Part shown: positions 24,669-31,975 of the stretch, piece by piece
How the letters are laid out: each line of letters begins with the position of its first letter
Position numbering within the stretch: the stretch's first letter is position 1
Assembly: GCF_016863315.1 (NCBI RefSeq)
Contig: NZ_BOOQ01000017.1
Span: 1-64,000 of the forward strand
Length of the DNA: 64,000 nucleotides
Direction of reading: 5' to 3'
Source of the DNA: Planotetraspora silvatica
GTDB lineage: Bacteria; Actinomycetota; Actinomycetes; Streptosporangiales; Streptosporangiaceae
The notes under the pieces: model-generated
Seen by the model: only the letters and a program-made list of their open reading frames with translations
Databases searched by the model: none
Told to the model about the DNA's origin: nothing
Translations under genes and position numbers: made by a program

Positions 24669-25409
24669 ATGGGCGAGGGACATGGGCACGGCCACTCCGC
24701 GGTGGACGTGGCGGAGAACGGTTCGGCCATGCGGGCGGGCTCCGACCCGCACGGGGCGACGGGGCTGCTGAGCCCGGCCGCCGTGCGCAACCAGGTGTTC
24801 ACGGTCGTCCGTCTGCGCGAGGGATACGACCTGGCCGAGGTGGATCGCTTCCTCGGGCAGGTCGAAACCACTCTGAGCCGCGTCCTGCGGGACAACGAGG
24901 AGCTCAGGGTCCGGCAGGACCAGGCGGAACAGAACATCCAGCGGGCGGTGCTCTCGCCCGGCGACAGCGCGGTGCGCATCGTCGAGATCGCCCAGGAGGC
25001 CGCCGACCGGACCTTGGCCATGGCCCAGGAGGAGGCGCACGCGATCCTGGCCAGGGCGCAGGAGCAGGCCGAGGTGGTGGAGAGCGACGCGCTGGGACGG
25101 GCGGCGCTGCTGCAACGGGAGGCCAGAGAGTCCCATCGGGACGTCCTCGAGCGCCGGGTGGAAGGACTGCACGCCTTCGTGGCCGACCTCGGCGCGCGCC
25201 TGCGGGAGATCGTGGACGGCGAGATCGGCCGGCTCCACGGACTGCTCGACGAGCTTCCCGACTTCGGCGGCGTCCAGCCGCTCCTCGCCCAGCACGCCGC
25301 CGCGGATGATCCCGACGGCGACCGGGACGGCGACACCGCACCCCTGGTGAGCGGCCTGGCGGCGGGGGAACAGTCCCATCCGGGCGCGAACGGGCGCGCG
25401 CTCGGATGA
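24669..25409 (+). CDS. DivIVA-like coiled-coil protein with His-rich N-terminus
   Basis: 246 residues. The N-terminus MGEGHGHGHS is a short metal-binding-like His run. Residues 43-70 (FTVVRLREGYDLAEVDRFLG) match the DivIVA lipid-binding N-domain, followed by a coiled coil (about 65-195) and an acidic tail. DivIVA proteins recognise curved membrane and recruit partners at poles and septa. This one is not the main DivIVA/Wag31 by context; it starts an operon with a metal transporter, so it may position or sense that transporter. ATG 24669 has GTGAGG upstream. Confidence 0.8.
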   Translation: MGEGHGHGHSAVDVAENGSAMRAGSDPHGATGLLSPAAVRNQVFTVVRLREGYDLAEVDRFLGQVETTLSRVLRDNEELRVRQDQAEQNIQRAVLSPGDSAVRIVEIAQEAADRTLAMAQEEAHAILARAQEQAEVVESDALGRAALLQREARESHRDVLERRVEGLHAFVADLGARLREIVDGEIGRLHGLLDELPDFGGVQPLLAQHAAADDPDGDRDGDTAPLVSGLAAGEQSHPGANGRALG

Positions 25410-25591
25410 ACGCCGCCACGTCTCGGGACTGGGAGCGCGACAACGAGCACGACGGCGAGGGGGACTGCGAGCACGACAGCGAGCACGACGCCTCGCACGA
25501 CAGCGAGCAGAACGGTGACCGGACCGGTCGGCGGACCGAGCAGACCGAGCAGACCGAGAAGATCGACAGGAGATCTCAGCGATGCCGCTAA
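25406..25591 (+). CDS. Small His/Asp/Glu-rich protein
   Basis: 61 residues. ATG 25406 overlaps the upstream stop (ATGA) and its TAA at 25589-25591 overlaps the next gene's start by 10 bases, which fits translational coupling. The sequence is a run of EHD-type units (DNEHDGEG, CEHDSEHDASHDSEQ) then TEQTEQTEK: low complexity, hydrophilic, suited to metal binding. No own ribosome site is visible, and a fortuitous open frame through a GAGCACGAC repeat cannot be ruled out. Confidence 0.45.
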   Translation: MNAATSRDWERDNEHDGEGDCEHDSEHDASHDSEQNGDRTGRRTEQTEQTEKIDRRSQRCR

Positions 25592-26829
25592 CGGATTGGG
25601 TGGGCACCGTCGGGCCGGTGCTGGAGGCGATTCCGGGGAGGCGGGAGGCGTGGGCGGCGGTGGTCCTGGTTTGCGCCGCGACCCTGGCCGGTGCGTGGCT
25701 GGCCCGGCGCAACACCCGGCGGTTGAGCCTGTGGCTGGCGATCGCCTCGGCGATGATGCTGGTCACGGCGCTGGTCGACCTGCTGCCTGACGCGTGGTCG
25801 GAGGCCGTGGAGGCCGGAGTCCCCCTCTGGACGCTCCTTCTGTCCGCCTCGTTCGGCTTTCTCGTCATCACCTATTTCACGCGGCGGGGGTGTGCCTGTC
25901 CGTCCGACGCGGCTCCCGGCGCGATGCACGCGCCGGGGCGTCATCGCCGGGTGAAGCAGGCGGTCGACGCGGCGCTGTTCGGCGGCATGGGAACCGCCGC
26001 GGCGCTCACGCTTCACCGGGCGATCGAGGGCGCCACCCTCGGGCTCACCGCGTCGGCCGTCGTGATCATCGCGCTGACGATCCACTCGGCGAGTGAAGGG
26101 CTCGCGCTGGCCGCTCTCCTGGACCTGGCCAAGCAGCGGGTCGCCCCCTGGCTGGTGGTCGCGTGCGTGAGCCCAGCCGTCGGGGTGCTGATGGCCACCG
26201 TCGCCCCGATGCCCGGCTGGCTCGTGCCGATCCTGCTGAGCATGGTCATGGGCGTGCTGCTCCGCACCGCGGTGGTGGGCATGAAGCTCGCCGCGAGCAA
26301 CCAACGGGACGGCCGGCTCTCCCGGCGCCAGGTCACGATCGCGGCCATGGCCGCCACGACCGTGGGGGTCGTCATCGTCACGGCGCACACCCTCCACGGC
26401 GAGGGTGAGCCCGAGCAGGCGGCCCCGCTCTTCCGGCACTCTCTCGCCGGGTTCCCCGACGCGGCCGTGGCCCACGCCCACGCGGCGCCACCGGCTCTGG
26501 CGGGTGGCTCGCGCACCTCACCGGCGGCGCCGCTCGCCCAGGTTCCCGGGGCGACGCCGGCGACCGAGGCCCGCCCGCTCAACAGGGCGGAGCTCCGTGA
26601 GGCCGTGACGTCGGGAAAGCTGAGCCTCGGCGACGTGCTCGAGCGGCACGATGAGACCACCGGGCGTGTGGTCGTCGGCCGGATCGTCCGTCTCCTGCCC
26701 GGCTACCTGCCGGATAGGGTCGACTCCCTGATCCAGTCGAGCGGCGTCGACGAGAAGCGGCACATCGCCGACCTGTCCGAGGACGAGCGACGTAGGTTGC
26801 TGGCGGTCTTCGACGGCCACCCCGAATGA
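25582..26829 (+). CDS. ZIP-family metal transporter fused to an IHF-like H2TH domain
   Basis: 415 residues. Residues 25-275 are a ZIP-type membrane domain with about eight helices; metal-site motifs HRAIEGATLG and IHSASEGLAL (the HSxxEG signature) are present. After a Pro/Ala linker, residues 333-412 have the pattern of the actinobacterial integration host factor (sIHF/mIHF) helix-two-turn-helix: a SGKLSLGDVL helix, RIVRLLPGYLPDRVDSLI, a GVDEKRHIADL turn and a closing helix. That domain normally binds DNA. A membrane transporter carrying it is unusual. AGGAGA lies seven bases before ATG 25582. Confidence 0.78.
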   Translation: MPLTDWVGTVGPVLEAIPGRREAWAAVVLVCAATLAGAWLARRNTRRLSLWLAIASAMMLVTALVDLLPDAWSEAVEAGVPLWTLLLSASFGFLVITYFTRRGCACPSDAAPGAMHAPGRHRRVKQAVDAALFGGMGTAAALTLHRAIEGATLGLTASAVVIIALTIHSASEGLALAALLDLAKQRVAPWLVVACVSPAVGVLMATVAPMPGWLVPILLSMVMGVLLRTAVVGMKLAASNQRDGRLSRRQVTIAAMAATTVGVVIVTAHTLHGEGEPEQAAPLFRHSLAGFPDAAVAHAHAAPPALAGGSRTSPAAPLAQVPGATPATEARPLNRAELREAVTSGKLSLGDVLERHDETTGRVVVGRIVRLLPGYLPDRVDSLIQSSGVDEKRHIADLSEDERRRLLAVFDGHPE

Positions 26830-26837
26830 GCTAACAT
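26809..26837 (+). promoter_or_regulatory. Predicted leaderless promoter of the TetR gene
   Basis: TTCGAC (26809-26814), 17-base spacer, TAACAT (26832-26837), then ATG at 26845. TAAC-ATC-GTTA (26832-26842) is also an inverted repeat over the -10, a possible autoregulatory site. Confidence 0.4.
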
Positions 26838-26844
26838 CGTTATC

Positions 26845-27567
26845 ATGGATGCGAGAACGCGGATACTTCAGGCCGCCGCGACTTTGCTCTCCGAGTCGCC
26901 GGAGGCGGACATCTCGACCCGGGCGGTCTGTGAGGCCGCGGGGGTCGGTGCGCCGGCGCTCTACCGGCAGTTCGGCGACAAGGAGGGATTGCTGACCGCG
27001 GTCGTCGACTACGGCTTCGAGCAGTATCTGGCGGGCAAGCGGGCGGCCCAGCCGTCGGCCGACCCCGTGCAGGACCTGCGGGACGGATGGGACAACCATG
27101 TGGCGTTCGCGGTCGACAACCCCAACTACTACCGGCTGATGTACTCGCCCGGTCTCTCGGCCCCGCCGGGCGCGGCGGCCGAGGCGCACGGGCTGCTGGT
27201 GGAGGTGCTCGAGCGATGCGCGGCGGCGGGCAGGCTCCGGATCTCGCCGCAACTCGCGGCTCAGATGGTCATGTCCGCCAACGCGGGAGTCGCGCTGTCC
27301 CTGGTCTCCCGCCCCGCCATCTACACCGACCAGGAATTCTCCCGTCTGGTGCGTGACGCCGTCATCGCGTCCATCACCGTCGACGAGGCTCCAGGGCCCG
27401 GCGGGACGGCGCCGGGCACGGCATCCGGAGCGCCGGGCGTCCCGGTGACCGCGACCACGCTAAGCGCGCAGTTGCGCGACACGCCGCCTGCGGACCTGAC
27501 CTCGGCCGAGACCGCCCTGCTCCAGCAGTGGCTCACCACTCTCGCCGCGGCGCCGTCCGGATCCTGA
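26845..27567 (+). CDS. TetR-family transcriptional regulator
   Basis: 240 residues. The N-terminal TetR helix-turn-helix is plain (ISTRAVCEAAGVGAPALYRQ, about 24-43, then FGDKEGLLTAVV). The ligand-binding half carries a C-terminal Gly/Pro-rich extension (about 180-205) before a last helix. It starts 15 bases after the ZIP fusion gene and may regulate it, but it also has its own leaderless promoter. The ligand is unknown; a metal-responsive role would be inference from position only. Confidence 0.9.
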   Translation: MDARTRILQAAATLLSESPEADISTRAVCEAAGVGAPALYRQFGDKEGLLTAVVDYGFEQYLAGKRAAQPSADPVQDLRDGWDNHVAFAVDNPNYYRLMYSPGLSAPPGAAAEAHGLLVEVLERCAAAGRLRISPQLAAQMVMSANAGVALSLVSRPAIYTDQEFSRLVRDAVIASITVDEAPGPGGTAPGTASGAPGVPVTATTLSAQLRDTPPADLTSAETALLQQWLTTLAAAPSGS

Positions 27568-27602
27568 GGCCAGGCCGTCCCGGGGGTCGGGTGCCTGGCC
27601 TC
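27566..27602. terminator. Bidirectional stem-loop between TetR and FMN reductase genes
   Basis: GAGGCCAGGC (27566-27575) pairs perfectly with GCCTGGCCTC (27593-27602) across a 17-base loop, starting inside the TetR stop codon and lying between convergent genes. Confidence 0.6.
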
Positions 27603-27649
27603 TTCCAGCGTGACGGGGTCGTCCGCCGGGGGCCGTCCGGCCCGGCCGT

Positions 27650-28279
27650 TCAGGAGCGCAGCGCGGCCAGTTGCTCCGCGAACGGGATCACCGTATCGAC
27701 CGGTCTGGTCGCCGGAGGCCGTCGCAGCAGCAGATCGGCCAGCTCCCCGGCCGCACGGTCGATCCTGACGGCGAGGCCGTCCGTGTGGGCGTCCCCGCCG
27801 CCGCCCCAGTCCTCCGACGCCGCGTACACGGCCGTCGGCAAGACGAGCGCCCGCAGGTAGACGAACATCGGGCGCAGGGCGTGCTCGAGAGCCAGTGAAT
27901 GCCGGGCCGTGCCGCCCGTGGCTCCGATGAGAACGGGCTTCCCGGCGAGCGCGTCGTTGTCGATCACGTCGAAGAACGACTTGAACAGCCCGCTGTAGGA
28001 GGCGGTGAAAATGGGGGTCACCGCGATCAGGCCGTCCGCCTCCGTCACGGCCTCGATGACTTCGCGCAGCACGGGGCCGGGGAAACCGGTCACCATGTTC
28101 TTGGCGACGTCGGTGGCCAGGTCGCGCAACTCGATCACGCGGACCTCGACCTCCCGCTCTTCGGAGAGCCGCCGCCGGGTCGCCTCCGCCAGCCGGTCGG
28201 CGAGCAGTCGCGTCGACGACGGCTGGCTGAGGCCGGCGGAGACGGCCACTATCTTCAGGGGCTTCACGTTCTTCTCCAC
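27650..28279 (-). CDS. NADPH-dependent FMN reductase (CE1759-type)
   Basis: 209 residues with a flavodoxin-like fold: VSAGLSQPSSTRLLADRL (FMN phosphate loop, about 13-30), VTPIFTASYSGLFKSFFDVI (about 87-106) and GATGGTARHSL. It supplies reduced FMN. It lies 17 bases after the luciferase-like monooxygenase gene on the same strand, the usual two-component pairing. The start is GTG 28279; GTG 28267 with GGAGAAG upstream is an alternative. Confidence 0.88.
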   Translation of the reverse strand: MEKNVKPLKIVAVSAGLSQPSSTRLLADRLAEATRRRLSEEREVEVRVIELRDLATDVAKNMVTGFPGPVLREVIEAVTEADGLIAVTPIFTASYSGLFKSFFDVIDNDALAGKPVLIGATGGTARHSLALEHALRPMFVYLRALVLPTAVYAASEDWGGGGDAHTDGLAVRIDRAAGELADLLLRRPPATRPVDTVIPFAEQLAALRS

Positions 28280-28296
28280 GCTCGTTCGTTCAGAAG

Positions 28297-29403
28297 TCAG
28301 GATCCGGAGGCTGCGGGCTCGGCCTGCTCGGCGTCGCGCCGGGTGATGAGGGACTGATGGGTCGGGCCGTCGGGCACCTCGCTCGGCCGTCCCACCGCGA
28401 ACTCCTTGCGGAGCACGGGCACGACCTCCTCGCCGAGGATGTCGAGCTGCTCCAGCACGGTCTTGAGGGGCAGCCCCGCGTGGTCCATCAGGAAGAGCTG
28501 ACGCTGGTAGTCGCCGAAGGATTCCCGGAAGGTCAGCGTCCTGTCGATGACCTCCTGCGGGCTTCCCACCGTGAGCGGGGTCTCCCTGGTGAAGTCCTCG
28601 AGCGACGGCCCGTGGCCGTACACGGGGGCGTTGTCGAAGTAGGGGCGGAACTCGCGGACGGCGTCCTGGGAGTTCTTACGCATGAACACCTGCCCGCCGA
28701 GGCCGACGATGGCCTGCTCGGGGGTGCCGTGCCCGTAGTGGGCGTAGCGCTCCCGATAGAGGCGGATCATCTGCCGCGTGTGCTCAATCGGCCAGAAGAT
28801 GTTGTTGTGGAAGAAGCCGTCGCCGTAGTAGGCGGCCTGCTCAGCGATCTCCGGACTGCGGATCGAGCCGTGCCAGACGAACGGCGGAACGCCGTCCAGC
28901 GGGCGGGGCGTCGAGGTGAAGCCCTGCAGCGGGGTGCGGAACCGTCCCTCCCAGTCGACCACGTCCTCGCGCCACAGCTGGTGCAGCAGCGCGTAGTTCT
29001 CGATCGCGAGCGGGATGCCCTGGCGGATGTCCTGCCCGAACCAGGGGTAGACCGGGCCGGTGTTGCCACGGCCCATCATCAGGTCGACCCGTCCGTCGGC
29101 GAGGTGCTGCAGCATCGCGAAGTCTTCAGCGATCTTCACCGGGTCACTCGTGGTGATCAGCGTCGTCGCCGTCGAGAGGATCAGGCGTTCGGTCCGCGCC
29201 GCGACGTACCCCAGCATGGTGGTCGGTGAGGACGGGACGAAGGGCGGGTTGTGGTGCTCGCCGGTCGCGAAGACGTCCAGCCCCACCTCCTCCGCCTTGA
29301 GGGCGATGGCCACCATCGCCTTGATTCGCTCGTGCTCGCTCGGCGTCCTACCCGTGGTCGGGTCGGTGGTGACGTCGCCGACGGAGAAGATTCCGAACTG
29401 CAT
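28297..29403 (-). CDS. Luciferase-like (LLM class) flavin-dependent monooxygenase, CE1758-type
   Basis: 368 residues starting MQFGIFSVGDVT. A bacterial luciferase TIM barrel with GEHHNPPFVPSSP (about 50-62), RLILSTATTLITTSDPVKIA and DLMMGRGNTGP. It uses FMNH2 and O2 to oxidise an organic substrate; the reductase gene just downstream provides FMNH2. ATG 29403 has GGTGAG upstream. Substrate unknown. Confidence 0.9.
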   Translation of the reverse strand: MQFGIFSVGDVTTDPTTGRTPSEHERIKAMVAIALKAEEVGLDVFATGEHHNPPFVPSSPTTMLGYVAARTERLILSTATTLITTSDPVKIAEDFAMLQHLADGRVDLMMGRGNTGPVYPWFGQDIRQGIPLAIENYALLHQLWREDVVDWEGRFRTPLQGFTSTPRPLDGVPPFVWHGSIRSPEIAEQAAYYGDGFFHNNIFWPIEHTRQMIRLYRERYAHYGHGTPEQAIVGLGGQVFMRKNSQDAVREFRPYFDNAPVYGHGPSLEDFTRETPLTVGSPQEVIDRTLTFRESFGDYQRQLFLMDHAGLPLKTVLEQLDILGEEVVPVLRKEFAVGRPSEVPDGPTHQSLITRRDAEQAEPAASGS

Positions 29404-29480
29404 CGTGCTCACCAGTCTCCTTGTCGTTGAAATTTCAACCACCTAAACGCAGACGAGGGGATCTTATTCCCGTTGCGAGA

Positions 29481-29493
29481 ACGCTTGAAGCGT
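29481..29493. promoter_or_regulatory. 13-bp inverted repeat in the monooxygenase upstream region
   Basis: ACGCTT-G-AAGCGT lies about 80 bases upstream of the leftward monooxygenase and 77 bases upstream of the rightward membrane-protein gene. Candidate operator. Confidence 0.4.
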
Positions 29494-29569
29494 GACGGGA
29501 GGCCTCGACGGCCTCGCTGATCCTCATCGATGATGAAGCATCCGGCGGAGAGGGGAGGCGCACCGCCCG

Positions 29570-30208
29570 ATGCGGGACAAGGTCATGGGCGACCTGGTCA
29601 GAGGACAGGTCTGCCTGCTAGTTGGGTTGTTGCTCTGTATCGTGCTGATGCCCGAGGGCCTGGGGGCCAACAACGGGATGAGCTACTACGGCGTTCACTG
29701 GGAGACGGTCCTGCCCTATGCGGTGGGCATCCTGAGTGCGGCGTTGTTCACCAGAAGGGCGTTACGCCACGCGGCGTCCACGTCGCCGTCGCCGGGCCAT
29801 CTGCGGATCGCGGCCGACGCGTTCGCGCTCCTGCTCGGCGGGATCATCCTGACGCCGTACACACTGAGCGGCGCGGTCGACTGGACCCACCGGCTGCTGG
29901 GTGCGGCTCTGTTCATGCTCCAGTTGCTGCTCGCCTTACGGCTCGTCGCCTGGGCGCACGGCGCCGGCACCGCGCTGTTGCTCGTCCAGCTTGCCGGCGG
30001 CATCATCGCGGCCGTCTATCTGCTGCAGGACGACGGGTTCCTCCTCCAGGGCGAGGCGACGTTCCAGTTCGGCTTCGGCGCGCTGTTGATCAGAACCATT
30101 CCGCTCTTACCGGCCTTGCCGATGTCGCCCGCGCCGTCGATGGACAACTCGCTCGGCGGACCCGCGGTCGCGTGTTGCGGCGACGGAGACGGCGGCACCC
30201 CCGTCTGA
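29570..30208 (+). CDS. Hypothetical integral membrane protein
   Basis: 212 residues with about six hydrophobic segments (near 12-28, 48-62, 80-97, 103-128, 131-150 and 165-182) and a short C-terminal tail ending in CCGDGDG. No family recognised with confidence; the plan resembles DUF998-like small membrane proteins. The start is ATG 29570 (GGGAGG upstream) or ATG 29585. It is divergent from the monooxygenase pair. Function unknown. Confidence 0.65.
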   Translation: MRDKVMGDLVRGQVCLLVGLLLCIVLMPEGLGANNGMSYYGVHWETVLPYAVGILSAALFTRRALRHAASTSPSPGHLRIAADAFALLLGGIILTPYTLSGAVDWTHRLLGAALFMLQLLLALRLVAWAHGAGTALLLVQLAGGIIAAVYLLQDDGFLLQGEATFQFGFGALLIRTIPLLPALPMSPAPSMDNSLGGPAVACCGDGDGGTPV

Positions 30209-30284
30209 ACCTCGTGGCACGCCAGAATTCGATTGCCTGCCCGCTCATCTGGCACCACGACAAGACGGCCCGCGCCCGCCGCCG

Positions 30285-31094
30285 TCACGGCGTGGCGCCG
30301 CTCCTGCGCGGAGGGCGGGGGAGGAACCCGCTCGTCCTGGCCAGGTAGTCGGCGTACTCGGGGCCGCGCGAGCGGGCCATCCGGCGCTCCAGGAGGGCCT
30401 TGCCGCTGCGGTTGACCAGCATGTGGGTCATGAGGAGGGGTGAGACGACGGTGAGCAGGGCGGCCCAGTGCGCGCAGGCGACGAGGAACAGGCCCCACCA
30501 CACGGTCGCGTCGCCGAAATAGTTGGGGTGGCGGGTCCACGCCCACAGGCCGCGGTCCATGACCTTCCCCCGGTTGGCGGGGTCGGCCTTGAAGCGGGAC
30601 AGTTGCAGGTCGCCGATGGTCTCGAAGAGCAGGCCGACGAGCCACACGGCGACGCCGAGCCAGGTGACGATTCCGAGGGGCGCGGTCTCGTACATCGCGA
30701 CCTGGACGGGCAGGGACACCACCCACATGATGGCGCCCTGCGGCCAGTAGATCGTCCTGATCACATAGGGGATGACGGGCCCGCTGTTCCTGCGCATCAG
30801 CGCGGCGTAACGAGGGTCCTCGCCCTTGCCCCGGTTCCGCGCGTGGATGTACGCCCCGAGCCGCACTCCCCACAGGGCGGTGAGGACGAGCACGAGCACC
30901 CGCCGCCCGTCGAGGCCGTCCCCGAGCACCTGGGACGTCACGAAGCTCACCGCCGCGATCACCACGAAACCGAGGCCCCAGATCGTGTCGACGACGCTCT
31001 GGGTGCCCGTCCGCAGCGCGTACGCCATGGTGGCCAGCATCGTGACCACGACGGCGAGCACCGTCACGAGCAGATTGGTCAGCAGTCCCGTCAT
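30285..31094 (-). CDS. DUF1295 / steroid 5-alpha-reductase-like membrane protein
   Basis: 269 residues, about six to seven membrane helices. The conserved DUF1295 pattern is evident: GLGFVVIA, ALWGVRLGAYIHARN, EDPRY, RGLWAWTRHPNYFGD and the C-terminal RRMARSRGPEYADYLARTSG. Members are related to isoprenylcysteine methyltransferases and 3-oxo-5-alpha-steroid dehydrogenases, which act on isoprenoid or sterol substrates in the membrane. Its ATG overlaps the SDR stop by four bases, so it is the third gene of the thiolase operon. Confidence 0.87.
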   Translation of the reverse strand: MTGLLTNLLVTVLAVVVTMLATMAYALRTGTQSVVDTIWGLGFVVIAAVSFVTSQVLGDGLDGRRVLVLVLTALWGVRLGAYIHARNRGKGEDPRYAALMRRNSGPVIPYVIRTIYWPQGAIMWVVSLPVQVAMYETAPLGIVTWLGVAVWLVGLLFETIGDLQLSRFKADPANRGKVMDRGLWAWTRHPNYFGDATVWWGLFLVACAHWAALLTVVSPLLMTHMLVNRSGKALLERRMARSRGPEYADYLARTSGFLPRPPRRSGATP

Positions 31095-31975
31095 CGGGTC
31101 ATCTCCGCGGCGAAGTCCAGGAACCCGTCCCTGGCGTTGGTGTAGCGGTGGACAGGGCCCTTGCGGCTGCGGCCGAGCAGGTCGGCCAGTTCCTCGGGGC
31201 CGGAGCAGGAGGCGGGCACGGTGCCCCACTCGACCGAGTCGGAGGCGCGCAGCCCGCTCCCGGCGGCGACGATCACCTCGCCGTTGAGCTCGCACGACGG
31301 GTCGCACAGCGCCGCCACCACGGGGGCGACCGCTTCGGGGTCCATCAGATGACGGTGCTCGCCGGCCATGCCGTTCTCGGTCATCTGCGTCAGCGCGTAG
31401 GGGAGGAGCACGTTGGTGTGCACACCGCGCGGCGCGCCTTCGACGGCGACCGTCCGGCCGAGGGCGATCACGGCGCCCTTGCTCGCGGCGTACGCGGACA
31501 CGGCGGGCTCGCCGTGCAGCCCGGCAGTGGAGGCCACCATGACGATGCGGCCGTGCCGCTGCTCGCGCATGACGGCCGAGCACGCCGCGGCGACCTGGGC
31601 GGTGCCGAGGACGTTCGTCCGGATGACGGCCTCGAACGCCTCCGGCGTGGACTTGTGGAACATCGCGGGAGCGCTGACGGCGGCGCTGGTCACGCAGGCG
31701 TCGATCCGTCCCCAGGTGCCGGTCGCCAGCTCAACCAGCCGCCGCGCGGTCGCGGGATCGGCCACGTCGCCGTGCTCGGCGACCGCCTCGCCGCCCGCGG
31801 AGCGGATCTCCTCGACCACGTGGTCGGCCGGGCCGAGCCCGTTCTCGTCGACCACCCGGTTGCGGTTGTTGACCACCAGCCGCGCGCCGAGTCGCGCCAG
31901 GTGCAGGGCGAACGCCCGGCCCAGGCCGCGGCCTCCACCGGTGACGACGACGACGCGCCCGTCGAGGGAGCTCAC
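31091..31975 (-). CDS. Short-chain dehydrogenase, HSD17B4/peroxisomal multifunctional type
   Basis: 294 residues from GTG 31975, which overlaps the thiolase stop (GTGA). The cofactor loop TGGGRGLGR, an NNRNRVVDENGLG insertion and catalytic YAASK match the dehydrogenase unit of multifunctional beta-oxidation enzymes acting on 3-hydroxyacyl-CoA. The C-terminal tail (after ~240) is extended. Co-transcribed with a thiolase upstream and a DUF1295 protein downstream. Confidence 0.88.
   Translation of the reverse strand: MSSLDGRVVVVTGGGRGLGRAFALHLARLGARLVVNNRNRVVDENGLGPADHVVEEIRSAGGEAVAEHGDVADPATARRLVELATGTWGRIDACVTSAAVSAPAMFHKSTPEAFEAVIRTNVLGTAQVAAACSAVMREQRHGRIVMVASTAGLHGEPAVSAYAASKGAVIALGRTVAVEGAPRGVHTNVLLPYALTQMTENGMAGEHRHLMDPEAVAPVVAALCDPSCELNGEVIVAAGSGLRASDSVEWGTVPASCSGPEELADLLGRSRKGPVHRYTNARDGFLDFAAEMTR

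Noticed and set aside
25440-25520. Repeated GAGCACGAC units as a CRISPR or satellite array
   Set aside because: Units are 9-15 bases, in frame with a coding sequence and without spacers.
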